From: Phalacrocorax aristotelis
Taxonomy: Eukaryota > Chordata > Aves > Suliformes > Phalacrocoracidae
Assembly (NCBI RefSeq): GCF_949628215.1
Contig: NC_134311.1
Coordinates: 21,142,582 to 21,206,581 of the forward strand
Reading direction: 5' to 3'
Length of the DNA: 64,000 nucleotides
Part shown: positions 27,266 to 39,400 of the stretch, piece after piece
How positions within the stretch are numbered: the first letter of the stretch is position 1
Layout of the letters: the number at the start of each line of letters is the position of its first letter
The notes under the pieces: model-generated
The model's database searches: none
Told to the model about the DNA's origin: nothing
Seen by the model: only the letters and a program-made list of their open reading frames with translations
Position numbers and translations under genes: made by a program

Positions 27266-27279
27266 ATTGCCATGGCAAC
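27266..27279 (+). promoter_or_regulatory. X-box-like palindrome (possible RFX site)
   Basis: ATTGCCATGGCAAC matches the palindromic RFX-factor X-box (GTTGCCATGGCAAC) at 13 of 14 positions. No gene start is nearby, so any role, for example in a distal enhancer, is speculative. Confidence 0.3.
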
Positions 27280-27936
27280 ATGAATGAGATGTGAATGTTC
27301 CTGTTGCCTATATTCTATCAGATAGGTGAAAACGATCTGTCTAAAGTGAAGATGTAGTATTCCTTGTTAATGGCTGCATCTGTAAATTATAGATTAATTC
27401 ATACAAATTGCAAGAATAATATTCAAAGAAATGGATTTAGAAATTAATTAAAGATATTATAATTTTCAAGAATGTAGAACAGTATACAGGTTCTCTATAA
27501 AAATAAAATCTTTAAAAATGACTTTTTTTTTAATCATCCATTCTGAACAGTTTTCTCTTAGCATTTTACGTTGAGAAAATATTCTGTTTTCCAAGTAATA
27601 CTTCCTAAATAAAATTATTTCCTGAAATTCAAAATACAAACACAATATATGTATCTGCACACTATAGTATACAAAACTGCATATTGAGAAAATATCACTG
27701 TAATCACTTCACTAAATAATCTGATAGGTACATGACTTTTAACTATGTCCTTTTCCGGTTTTATTTTAAAAGAGGATTACATACATTTGAAAAGGCTTTT
27801 GGAAGAGCACAGATCCAATGACCCTGTACTATAATCCACCAGTATTTGCAGAATACATTAAACACTTTCAAACATTTTGTGCTGCATATTTAACACATTA
27901 AATGTTCAGGAAATATTAAGAAGTCTGAAAGTGTTC

Positions 27937-28392
27937 TCATTTAAAACCTGGGACTCCTGAGTCCTTTGTTTCTTTGCTCACAGGAGTTACACACAGTACC
28001 ACACTACATTTAAAGGCGAGTATCTTTTTGCCCATTTTTAACATGGCAGTCTTACCAGCCTTCCATCCTGACTGTGCTAATTCTAAGTGTTGCCTAAGTC
28101 TTTCGTTCCTCATCAAGTCAGTGGGCAGTAGCTGAAAACTGAGCTTCCCAACCCAACAATCTACTTTCCCTCGCCTGAGCAGCACCTGCCTGCCTGGCAC
28201 CATTGCTTTGCCCTCCACTGCATGCCAAGGGTGGGACTGCTGGCTTCCTTTCCACCTCTTCTGTAGCGTTGGCCACCATTGGCCATGCCTACCTCTGTGT
28301 GTCTCCTGGGAAAACATCATGTGTAAGCAAATGTGTTGGAATTCTTTTCTGGACAAAGAAACCCCACAAACAATGATGTGAACCTGCATCAT
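27937..28392 (-). other. Unrecognised 151-codon open frame
   Basis: The longest open stretch in the window not explained by a CR1 (MMQVHIIVCGVSL..). The predicted protein is rich in Lys, Gln, Trp and His, with no motif or family I recognise, no signal peptide and no membrane segment. Local base composition is slightly richer in GC than its surroundings. It could be an open frame by chance or part of an unrecognised mobile element. Confidence 0.15.
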
Positions 28393-28830
28393 GGCCTACT
28401 GGCTTTTCATCAGCCAAATCTTACAGGAGCATTTTGCTTGGACTACCAGCCAACTAGCCACCTATAGGGAAAATGGTGTTTTGGTATAAATCAAAGCTCT
28501 AGCGTTATGCTGCTGAAAGTCACTTTACTTACTAACCTCGGGTGATGATCAGTGAAATGCTCCTGTGCTTTAATTAAGTCAAGAACTGAAAGAAAAAATG
28601 TGATTCTGTTCAGCTGCAAGAGGGAGACTGAGTTCACAAAGAAAAAGTCATTGCAGCAACTTTCAGCCACAGTCCATCCTTCTGTGTTAGAAGGTATATG
28701 CATAAAATTAGTCAATAAAGCCTATATTCTAGCATTGATTTTACAGTCTTCATTGACACTAAATTGTTATATCACAGCCTCCAAAAATATCTTTTTGCCT
28801 TTTGGCTTTAAATCATGTTATTTTTTCAGT

Positions 28831-28868
28831 ATAAATATACATACATATACATATATATAGATATATAA
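28831..28868 (+). repeat. TA-rich imperfect microsatellite
   Basis: Imperfect ATACAT / ATATAT units. Confidence 0.8.
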
Positions 28869-31800
28869 TTCTTTTTTTAGATATTCTTTTAGCTCAAAGA
28901 CTGCTGTGTCAAGCTCTTTGATCTCTTGATGTGAGATGATATTCCAAAAGATAAAGTTGAGCCCCAGAAGATTAATCTCCCTATAAGCACAGGCATGAGA
29001 GAGGGCTGTGCAGGGTATGCTTCAGTGTACCTTAGAGCAGACTCCTCCTCTTAGTCACTGCAGAAGACCTATTTACTCTTCCTGAAAGCAGAGAACCAAG
29101 AGACAAACTAGCCTGCTGTGGCTAAGTTTGCCTTTCCACACTAGTCTGTATGGTTGCTACCACAGAGTATCCTCCTTTAATTCACAAGCACAAAGTTTTT
29201 ACAGCATTTCCTCAGCTGAAACCTCAAAATCGAGGATTTTAAGAGCGTTGCCCTTATTACAGAAAACTCCTTCAGCAGACTTCAATGAAGAAATTTAGGT
29301 AAACCCTCGAGACCTCTTTCTCCTTTCACGTTGTTTTGCTACAGTGGTCAGAATAGTTATAGGATCTCTCCCTTTTTCAAATAGGGAATATCATGGTTTT
29401 GGCTTGGATAGAGGGGCTTGTATTGTTTATTCTTCTCAGAGTGAAACAAATCAAATACCCACTTTTTTTAAAGGCCTTCTCCATTTACCTTGTCAGAAGA
29501 AGTTATCATTACATTTTCTCCACTGAAAGTGAATCAATTAACAGTTTGAGTTGGCAGGATCTGTACGTTGTCCAAATGGCAGAAATCCATTTGCGCTTTC
29601 CAAGACCTCCAAACAAGAGTTTTGTAGGGTTGTCTGCTGACGCCCAGCTGTAAGAAATGCTGCTGTGTGCCAACCAGATTGCTACTGACTGTTGTTGAGC
29701 AATCAGATGCTGTACACCGGTCTCATCTTTACAGTATTAACTTACAAAAGTCATCATGTGAATCCCCACTATTCCCTCCAAATCCTATAGAAGACTGCAC
29801 GTTTTCTAATATAACATTAATTTTTAGATTCCAAATATCTCTGCTTCCCAAAGCACTATGGGTTCATGTTTCTTCCTTAATTTGTAACAGGTGCAAAGAT
29901 GTGCATTCACTATCAACTTTTCCTTCTGTTTGTTAAGCTTCAGACCTCTTACACTGTTCAAAGTCCCAGATAGGTTATTGTACTTTGTTGCTCTCTCGAT
30001 GAGCTAGTCTTGGCTAGATGCTCACTCAGCCCCATTTTCTGTATGTTTTTCATTGCCAAATTTCCTTTTTCTGCACTTACCATGACTGAAGTTTTTAGAA
30101 CTGCAGAATGTCCAACAGTTTAAAATAATTCTATAATCTTAAAGCTTTCCTCTTCCTGGCATAAGCAGTGGAGCCATGCTCTGATCATCAACTGGAATTC
30201 TTAACCTTTGAAATCCAAGCATTCTGTCATCAGGAACAATTTGTCATGGACTTGAAGCTGAACTGTATTTCTAGGATGGTTCCTTGCTTGTTGATTTTCC
30301 AGTTCCATAAATTTACTTAATTGTCCCTTTACCTTAAAAAATCTGCTGTTTTTCAGTGGAAGCCTGCTATCCCATACCCATTTCCCAGCAGTGGAAACAG
30401 GAATATATAAATGTCTTCTAATCATTAAAGCATAGACATAGATCTCATTATCCAGAGCAAACCAATCTTTTCCACAGCAAATTTATTGCTATTTTCCTGA
30501 AGGGCAGTGATTCAGCAAGGACTGAATAAAAAATTAGTATAACAGAATTTCAGATTTGCTGATTAGCAAGCAATTACTTGTCTGTTAGACAAGACCAAAG
30601 ATCTCTGCAGTAACTGCAGACTTTCTCCCATAGTAACAGTGATACAAACAGTAAGAAAAATATCTATGTACTTGATTTCCTCAACCAGTTCTTAAAGTGG
30701 ATTTTAGCTGTTTTTGTAATATTGACATCAGATTTGCAAAACTTCTATGCTGCCAAATCTGTGTTCAGTGTGAAAGACAATATAGGTAGATGAGTGTATG
30801 AACAGCCACCATAACTTTCCCAACTTTGACCACTATAGTATAAATTCATGTTTCTTATCTAATCCATAAAGAGTTCTAAAAAACTGGCAAATTCACAAGT
30901 AGATGATGTATAATAGGAGTGAAGTCCAACAAAACTCCTTCCATCTATGGTTGTCTGGGATATTATCCAGTTCTGATCATTCTCAGTTCTGTTTTTTGCC
31001 GATGGAAAATTCTCTGTCAATTTTGTTGCTAAAATAAATTAATCTCTTTTGAAATTATTCAAATGTCTTTGCATTTGTACATATCGACAATCTTGTCTTT
31101 TCATTGGCCAGTTGAAACCATATTAATTCTTGTTGAAAGACTGTAATAATGTAAAAGATACCATCTTTCAGCAAAGAAGCAATAGCCTTTAAACACAGTT
31201 TGAGGCATTATGCAAGACAAGAGAAATCACTTTGTATTATCACAGAACTGGTATTACCACAAAAAATATTTTTCCTTTGCCTCTTGGATTAGTTTCCATT
31301 TTCCGGTACCTGCTTTTAAAGCCAAGTGTAGAATACAAAATTAAACCTAACACCAGTGCCAAGTTACCATGCGTCAGTGCCAATTGATAAAAATCCATTT
31401 AATCTCAGTTTCCAACTTGGTCTGAATGTAAGGTGGCATTGAATTGGTGATTGCCCTCACTTTCAGAGGAACTGTAAACTCCCAACCTGACCACCCATAG
31501 TTCCACGCCACCCATTACAACATAGCAGCACCTTTCCAAACCAGTTATTCTGTAACCCTCATATCTGAAATGCTACCTGTCACCATGGCCACAAGACTTT
31601 GGGAGTCTAATAACTTAGGCAGCACCAAAGTGAAAGCAGCATGCCTAGAAAGCCCAGTAAAACCCATATTTGGAACACAGTTTGCAATATGAAAGTGAAC
31701 TGGACTTTTGTAGACCTTATATTGTGGGTTTCTAGAAATCACGACAGATATGTCATTCCCAGAGACTGGATGAAATAGATGTGTGCTGGGTGGGGGTGGG

Positions 31801-31905
31801 TTTTGCTTCTGTTTTTAATTGAAACATGGGGAAGATGACAGGGACTGCTGGAAGACTGCGTACAGATTTTGATAAAGCCTTGACGAATGAGATCTGAATG
31901 TTTCC

Positions 31906-31921
31906 TTTTTTTTTTTTTTTT
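31906..31921 (+). repeat. poly-T run
   Basis: Sixteen consecutive T. No adjacent retroposed gene recognised. Confidence 0.8.
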
Positions 31922-33300
31922 GCTACCGATGTTTACTTAGGTGGTGTTTCATGCTTTCCACCATACCAGCCTTTTCTTAGGTCAGTGAACCATAGACTTT
32001 TTTTCTTTAATTTAGAAGATTGCTCTTGAATCCTAGCTTGGAAGGGTGTTTTGGTTCTCCCCACTTAAACGTGTGTCATCATCAAGGAAGGAATCTGTAT
32101 TTGCTTTTTCCTCTTGGCTAGCACTTACATGATTCACTATTTCATATTTTGTATATTAAAAATAAAAAGCTCTACCAGCTGGTTACAAGTTGTCAAAAAC
32201 ATTCAGAAAATGAACAGAGATCTACTTCTGATCCATATCTGCAGGAGCTTTAACTACTAAAATATCCCAAACTATAGGTTTCACATTTCAGGTACTCATG
32301 TATTCTACTACACTGGAAAGCCCACAAATCACAAGTTTCACATAGACTATATCTTTAAAGATGAACCTCCACAAACTCAGTTTTGTAAGGCACCTTTCCT
32401 AGCAGCAATTACACATTTATTAGCTATATTAAAACCCAACTTAATGCAATTCTGAGCATCTTGGCTTATATTCCAAAGGCCCAGTTCTTGATGAATGAAA
32501 ATTCACAATTAATTTTGTCTATTTGGAGACCAATTAGGTGAATAGGTTGTGGATCTCTGTGCCAAAATCATTCGAATAAGTTTGCCTTACAGTTACATTT
32601 GAGCTTTCACAGTTTCTTTCTCATGTCTAATAGTCAAGCCAGTAGAGTTCATTTATTAAGATACAAGCAAAAGCTATGGGACTGATTTTGGCACTGTCAA
32701 AATAGACTATTTCCTTTTGGTGTGCAAAACTTAATTCTTCATCTAGTGAAAGACTTTGACTAGCATGCTCCGTTGAGAATTGACATGTTTGTAACAGCTG
32801 TACTCAATCTTTTGACACAATTACTATCCATCTGAATTGCTTCCAGTAAAATCATATTGTTTAATTTATTTCAGCTTGGAATGGGTTACTGTTTTAAATA
32901 ATTCAAATCGTATGTCACTGTCACAGATATTAAACAAAGAGTTTTGTGAACAAAAGTAATCTTCTGTTTGCAAAGCTGTTTCTCTCAGTATACTGCTGCA
33001 AGTGATTCAGACAGCATGGCTTGCTTAGGCTGTATTTAATCTCCAGTAGGCATTTTAAACTGCTAGTGCAAATTCATCTTTAAACCTGCCAATTTCCATT
33101 TTTTTCCTGGAAATGTTCAGTGTGGCACAGTGAACCAGGAAAAACATGTCTGGTAAAGACTGTTCATTCTCCCAATTTTCAGTCATCATCTTTGGTCTCA
33201 CATCTTCAGGCGTACCTCTGGATCTTCTACAAGTTCTGGTTATCTAATGAAGGCTTCCTTCCCCTTCACAGGGACAGGCCATGGAGCACCACAGTATGAC

Positions 33301-33433
33301 TGAATGACTGAGGTTGGCGGGGACCTATGGAGGTCATCTGGTCAAAACCCCTGCTCAGGCAGGGCAACCTAAAGTCAATTGCCCAGGACCATGTCCAGGT
33401 GGCTTTTGCGTATCTCAGAGGAGGGAGACTCCA
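33301..33433 (-). mobile_element. Older CR1, 3' half of a copy split by insertion
   Basis: The plus strand reads GAGGTTGGCGGGGACCTATGG then GGTCATCTGGTC, CCCCTGCTCAGGCAGGGCAACCT and GCCCAGGACCATGTCCAGG. This is the reverse complement of the CR1 3' untranslated end of a CR1 type unlike its neighbour. Homology stops abruptly at GGAGACTCCA (33433) and resumes at 36184 (CTGCCTCTCTAGGC..). The two pieces form one continuous element when the intervening CR1 is ignored. Confidence 0.85.
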
Positions 33434-33436
33434 AAC

Positions 33437-34262
33437 ATGGTCGGACGACTCGCACAACTGGAGCACTGCAATGGGTGGCTACAAGCTCTCTAGGAGGGAC
33501 AGGCAAGGAAGGAGAGGTGGAGGGGTAGCCTTGTATGTTAGAGAGTGTTTTGGCTGTGTAGAACTCAATGACGGTAATGATAAGGTTGAGTGCTTATGGG
33601 TAAGGGTCAGGGGGAAAGCCAATAAGGGAGACATCCTGGTGGGAGTCTATTATATACCACCCAACCAGGATGAGGAGACAGATGAAGCACTCTACAAGCA
33701 GTTGGAGGAAGTATCACAATCTCTAGCACTAGTTCTCATGGGAGACTTCAACATACCAGATATCTGCTGGAAATACAACACAGCAGAGAGAAAGCAGACT
33801 CGGAGGTTCCTGGAGTCTGTGGGAGATAACTTCCTGACGCAGCTGGTGAGCGAGCCAATGAGGGGAGGTGCCCCGCTGGACCTGCTGTTTACAAACAGAG
33901 AAGGCCTGGTGGGTGATGTGGTGGGTGGAGGCTGTCTTGGGCTCAGCAACTATGACATGATAGAATTCTTTATTCTTGGAGAAGTAAGAAGGGGGGTCAG
34001 CAAAACCACTACGCTGGACTTCAGAAGGGCAGACTTTGGATTGTTAAGGAGTCTGGTTAACAGAGTCCTTTGGGAGGCAGTCCTGAAGGGCAAAGGAGTC
34101 CAGGGAGGCTGGATGTTACTAAAGAAGGAAGTCTCAAAGGCACAAAAGCAGGCGGTCCCCATGTGTCATAAATTGAGCAGGTGGGGGAGAAGACTGGCTT
34201 GGCTGAATAGGGAGCTTTGGCTGGAACTCAAGGAGAGCTTACTGCCTTTGGAAGAAGGGGCA
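33437..34262 (+). pseudogene. CR1 ORF2, endonuclease part (5'-truncated)
   Basis: Encodes DDSHNWST..GGYKLSRRDRQGRRGG, then VRVRGKANKGDILVGVYYIPP, LMGDFNIPDICWKY (the GDFN motif of the exonuclease-endonuclease-phosphatase fold, about 33738) and LDLLFTNREGLVGDVV. At LGLSNYDMIEF (about 33942-33974) the expected catalytic S-D-H reads S-N-Y. The histidine is therefore lost (TAT at 33951-33953), and the endonuclease should be dead even where the frame is open. The open frame actually starts at 33327 within the older antisense CR1, giving a 329-residue chimeric frame. A frameshift near 34245-34262 separates it from the next part. Confidence 0.85.
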
Positions 34263-34263
34263 G

Positions 34264-36087
34264 GTGACTCAGGAGGACTACAAGGATGTTGTGAGGGTAT
34301 GCAGGGAAAAGATTAGGAAGGCGAAGGCCCAGCTGGAACTTAAACTGGCCGCCACCATTAAAGATAACAAAAAATGTTTTTATAAATACATCGGTGACAA
34401 AAGGAGGGCCAGGGAGGATCTCCCTCCTTTGTTGGATGCAGAAGGTAACCTTGCCATGGAAGATGAGGAGAAGGCTGAGGTACTCAATGCTTTCTTTGCC
34501 TCAGTCTTTAATAGTCAGACTGGTCATCCTTGGGGTTGTCAGGCCCCTGTGCTGGGAGATGGAGATAGTATGCAGAGTGAAGTCCCAGTTGTTGAAGAGG
34601 TGGCAGTCACTGACCTGCTCCTTCACCTGGATGTTCACAAGTCCGTGGGGCTGGATGGGATCCACCCGAGGATACTGAGGGAGCTGGCAGAGGAGCTCGC
34701 CAAGCCACTCTCCATCATTTATCAGCAGTCCTGGTCAACCGGGGAGGTCCCAGACAACTGGAAACTAGTGAATGTGACACCCCTCTACAAGAAGAGTTGG
34801 AAGGAGGATCCAGGGAACAACAGGCCTGTCAGCCTGACCTTGGTGCTGTGAAAGGTCATGGAGCAGATCATCTTGAATGCCATTATGCAGCACATGCAGG
34901 ACACCCAGGGGATTGGGCTCAGCCAGCACGGGTTTATGAAAGGGAGGTCCTGCCTCACTAACTGATCTCCTTCTATGATAAGGTGACTTGCTTGGTAGAT
35001 GAGGGGAAGGCTGTGGACATTGTCTACTTGGACTTTAGTAAGGCCTTTGACACTGTCTCCCACAGCATTCTCCTGGAGAAGCTGGCTGCTCATGGCTTGG
35101 ACAAGTGCACTCTGCTCTGGGTTAAAACCTGGCTGGACGGCCGAGCCCAGAGAGTGGTGGTGAACGGAGTCAAATCCAGTTGGTGGCCGGTCATGAGTGG
35201 TGTTCCCCAGGGCTCAGTGTTGGGGCCGGTCCTGTTCAATGTCTTCACTGATGATCTGGATGAGGGGATTGAGTCCACCCTCAGTGAGTTTGCAGGTGAC
35301 ACCAAGCTGGGTGGAAGTGTTGATCTGCTGGAAGGTAGGAAGTCCCTACAGAGGGACCTGGAATGGCTGGATCGATAGGCCAGAGACAACGATATGAGAC
35401 TCAACAAGGCCAAGTGCCGGGTCATGTACTTGGGTCACAACAACCCCATGCAACGCTACAGGCTTGGGGAAGAGTGGCTGGAAAGCTGCCCAGTGGAAAA
35501 GGACCTGGGGGTGTTGGCTGACAGCTGCCTGAACATGAGCCAGCAGTGTGCCCAATCGGCCAAGAAGGCCAATGGCATCCTGGCTTGTATCAGGAATAGT
35601 GTGGCCAGCAGGAGCAGGGAGGTGATCGTGCCCCTGTACTCAGCACTGGTGAGGCCGCACCTCGAGTACTGTGTTCAGCTTTGGGCCCCTCACTACAAGA
35701 AGGACATCGAGGTGCTGGAGCGTGTCCAAAGAAGGGCAATGAAACTTGGTGAAGGGTCTAGAGAACAAGTCTTATGAGGAGCGGCTGAGGGAGCTGGGGT
35801 TGTTTAGCCTGGAGAAGAAGAGTCTGAGGGGAGATCTTCTTGCTCTCTACAACTATCTGAAAGGAGGTTGTAATGAGGCGGGGGTCGGTCTCTTCTCCCT
35901 AGTAACAAGCGATAGGACAAGAGGAAATGGCCTCAAGCTGCACCAGGGAAGTTTAGGGTGGACATTAGGAAAAACTTCTTCACCGAAAGGGTTGTCAAAC
36001 ATTGGAAGAGGCATGGAGGTGGTTGAGTCTCCATCCCTGGAGGTACTTAAAAGAAGGGTAGATGTGGTGCTTGAGGATAAGGTTTAG
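34264..36087 (+). pseudogene. CR1 ORF2, reverse transcriptase part (FAGD instead of FADD)
   Basis: Blocks in order: [142 protein letters not shown] and [17 protein letters not shown]. Lesions seen: a TGA in a VPGK-like block at 34849-34851, a one-base loss near 34963 (AACTGATCTCC), a TAG at 35376-35378, and a one-base gain near 35743-35748 (AAACTTGGTGAAG). The catalytic motif reads FAGD at 35289-35300. The first catalytic aspartate is thus replaced by glycine. Confidence 0.87.
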
Positions 36088-36183
36088 TGGTGGACTTGGC
36101 AGTGATAGGTTAGTGGTTGGACTTGATGATCTTAAGGGTCTTTTGCAACCTTAACGACTCTATAATTCTATGACTCTATTCCA

Positions 36184-36440
36184 CTGCCTCTCTAGGCAAT
36201 CTGTTTCAGTGCTTAGTCACCCTCACAGTGAAGAAGTGTTTCCTGATGTACAGGAGGAACCTCCTGTGTTTTAATTTGTGCCCATTGCCTCTGGTGCTGT
36301 CACTGGACCACTGAAAAGAGCCTATCTGTCCTCTTTGCACCCTCCCTTCAAGTATTTATATACACTGGTAAGATCCCCGCTGATCCTCCTCTTCTCCAGG
36401 CTGAGCAGTCCCAGCTTTTTCAGACCCTCCTCAAATGAGT
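36184..36440 (-). mobile_element. Older CR1, second half of the split copy
   Basis: The sequence CAATCTGTTTCAGTGCTTAG, then TCACCCTCACAGTGAAGAAG, CCCATTGCCTCTGGTGCTGT and AGATCCCCGCTGATCCTCC is the continuation of the minus-strand CR1 that starts at 33301. Similarity fades after about 36440, so this copy is 5'-truncated in its own orientation. Apart from the insertion it would be about 390 bases long. Confidence 0.85.
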
Positions 36441-39400
36441 AAGCTTGACCCTAGCTGAATAGTACAAAACTACACAATGTCATTACCAGGCCCTTTTTGA
36501 TTTCCTTGCTCCTTTTCACATCTATTCATTTGGCCACCATGCTGAATTAAGTCAATTAAGCCACCAAGGAATTTTCTCAAAGGTATAAGACTTCTGCATT
36601 AATTGGACTGGGAGAATTTTCTTTCTCTTCCTCAAGTCTTTGTGGACCTTGAGAAGAACTGCTGTAAATGTATGGTATTGCTGACAGCATTTAAATGGTA
36701 TAATCAAAAAAATTACCTTCACCATCATCTGGAACTGCTCATTTATTTTCATCACGGCATTTTACTGCCGAAGACTTTGAAGTTCTTTTCTGTTATTAAA
36801 TTCAAAGCTGGCCAAGACATTAATAGCCTCTATTTTCTAGACAACTTTCTGACCTAGCAAAATCAGGTTGCTGGTTCTCTCTTCAATGTGACTTGACTCT
36901 CCATTTGTTTTATGGCTGGGTTTCTCAATATACCTAAACCTTTTGTTCTAACAAAGATTTTGTCTGTGCTAAGAGGTAATTTTTCTATCTTTCCTGGAAA
37001 CCTTCCAGTTGTCCTTGTTTCAAAAAGAGCTTAACTACGTTCACTTTCTTAAAAGATGGCAGAACCTACTGTTTCAGATATTTTGCCTACAACAGTATGT
37101 GTATAATGTATATCATAGTTAGCTCACAATACATTATTGCTCACTTACTGCAGTACTGCAAGACAGTTGCTATGCAGAAAAGTTTTTGGAATTGACCTGA
37201 AGGCAATTATTGAAAAATTAAGAACTTTCAAAATATTTTATTTCACTGTTTTCATTAAGTTCTTCCAGTACAAAGCCTGTGGTTAAAGAGATTTGAGTTC
37301 TAAAGAGAAAGCTGTAGAAAGTCTAGTATCTTCAGAATTAAATGGCTTGCATCCCATTCTTACTGAGATTTGTACACACAAGTTACACGAAGTAGAGATT
37401 TCTTTTTTCAGTCTAGTTATAACCATAGGGTCGTGCCTACCTGCTTCTGGATATTGGAGTTACGAAACATCTGGCATGGAACTCAGAGAAAGCAGCCCAA
37501 ACCACAGAAATTATACATTTTGTTGGTTACTGATGCGAACAGGTTGATTTTAGAGGGTCTCTGGTAATGCCTCTGATTTATTATTGCCTGATTAAAACAG
37601 ATCAGTTAATTCTGAGCATATTCAGGACTTCTGAACGGAGGTTACAAGTAAACTTGGGGACGACAAGTCCTGAAATGAAGATATTCTTACATTATGCTAC
37701 CGATGCAGAGCACTGATGAGCATCAGGAATTCCTGGATTCTTGATCACACAGTTCCACCTGACTAATGTATAAATTTCTTTCAGGAAACTGGGGAAGAAA
37801 ATGGAAGAGGAGAAAAAGGGAGAATGGCACCTAAGTCTGCTGAAGTGGCTTTTCAGAGAGAAATGTATGTTCCTGAACAGCAGGTGAGTGATAGGCGGAG
37901 TTGTGGCAAGCAAGTAGAGCACATACCCCATCCACATGCTTATTGATGCTGATTAAAACCATGTAGTTCTTGAAGAGCTAGCTGAGCGCTCACATCCAGC
38001 ACATCTCATGCTTTGGCTGACACTGCTGGCAGTTTAACTCTAGAAAGCTCTATAGTATGCACTGGGCAGACATGGAAGTTTGTGTACATGCTGGAGCCTA
38101 CAAATGCTTACACATTTAGCCGGCATGCTAAGAAAGGAGAAAGTAGTACAAAAGGAATAACTAAGCTAGAGGTAGAAATAAAAACAGGCTAGTTATTTGA
38201 GGTGACCACAAGTTACGTTACAGGTCATGATTTGAGAGGAACAGAGGCACTTGCCTTCCTGCATGGTGATGTGTGTGATGCACAGAGAGTGGTGGTGGTA
38301 GTACAGCAGGACAGACACTGCTGGGATTGAAGTCTCCAGATACGTCCTACCCACAATATGAGTGTTTTTATATACTGTCAAAGGGCATCCCATTAACAGG
38401 CGCTGTATAGCAGGAAGAATATGTTATACTGAGAATCTGAAGCTCTGAAATGTACAATTAAAAATATGGATTTAAAAAATTTATTTTTTTTTCTCACTAC
38501 CCTCAGTGTTATTAAATAATCTACCTAAAGGAAGAAGAGTAATTTAAGTAACAGATTATTGCTACTACATTCTGGCAAAAAAAAGCTAGTGATGCAATAT
38601 GGACTTTAAATATTGATTAGTTCTTATATTCTGTATATTTAAAGACTGACAGATCCACAGTCTAGTACTATAATATACAGATATGTTTGGACAGAGAAAC
38701 TTTATATCAGCAAGAACACTGTCTGAAAATCCCTAAAATTCTCCAACGAATTGCAGTTATTTTAGATAATGTATTAAATTTTTTGGTATGTTCCCTCTTT
38801 TAGAAGACAAAATTAATACCTTTGGGTGATTTTTGTTGTAAATTCTTAATACGATGACAGAGTAGTTATCCTAAGATGAACAGGACAACAAACTGAATCT
38901 CTATTCTATATTTTGTCATCTATACAACTCATCACAAGTCAGATAACCCGTTAAATCTGAGCAAAGTATTTTAGTGCCAGTATCAGTAAAGATCTGTAGG
39001 GAGATGTAGCGCCTGTTACTTTAAAACATGATGGATAGGTATACATCAAATCTACTTAAATTAATTTCAAAAAGTAAAGCGCAACTTTATTGGTAACTGG
39101 AATTTGTGGAATATGTTCTGTACAGTTGGTCATGCTGATAGCAATGGATTCCAGAGTAGCATGACCTTAAAAAGGTGAAGGGGTGCTTTAAACTGGACCC
39201 ATACCCATTGTTGCCTGCTGCAGTTAGATGTTATACACTTTTATCTTGAAATACCAGCTTTGAAATTGTAGGGGTTTACATAGTATATGTATATGTATAC
39301 TTTTATATTTATAGCTAAGACTATCCAACATCAAATAGTTTCAGGCACTGACTGAAATTTATACTAATTGTCTTTGCAACTCATTACGCTCAAGCTCCAT

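Larger units (their letters stand above)
23516..33300. other. Gene-free stretch, about 9.8 kb
   Basis: AT-rich, with no CR1 and no exon I can support. It contains a TA-rich tract at 28831-28868, a poly-T run at 31906-31921, the unrecognised frame at 27937-28392 and an X-box-like palindrome at 27266-27279. Confidence 0.55.
33434..36179 (+). mobile_element. CR1 retrotransposon, 2.7 kb, inserted into an older CR1
   Basis: A plus-strand CR1, 5'-truncated in the endonuclease domain (starting ACATGG..GACGACTCGCACAACTGG). It runs through reverse transcriptase to the 3' end CTTAAGGGTCTTTTGCAACC..AATTCTATGACTCTAT. TCCA stands on both sides (33430-33433 and 36180-36183), which is a plausible short target-site duplication. 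The reading frames are long (990, 588, 396, 384 and 342 bases), so it is fairly young but broken. By eye it is very close to the copy at 22317-23515. Confidence 0.93.
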
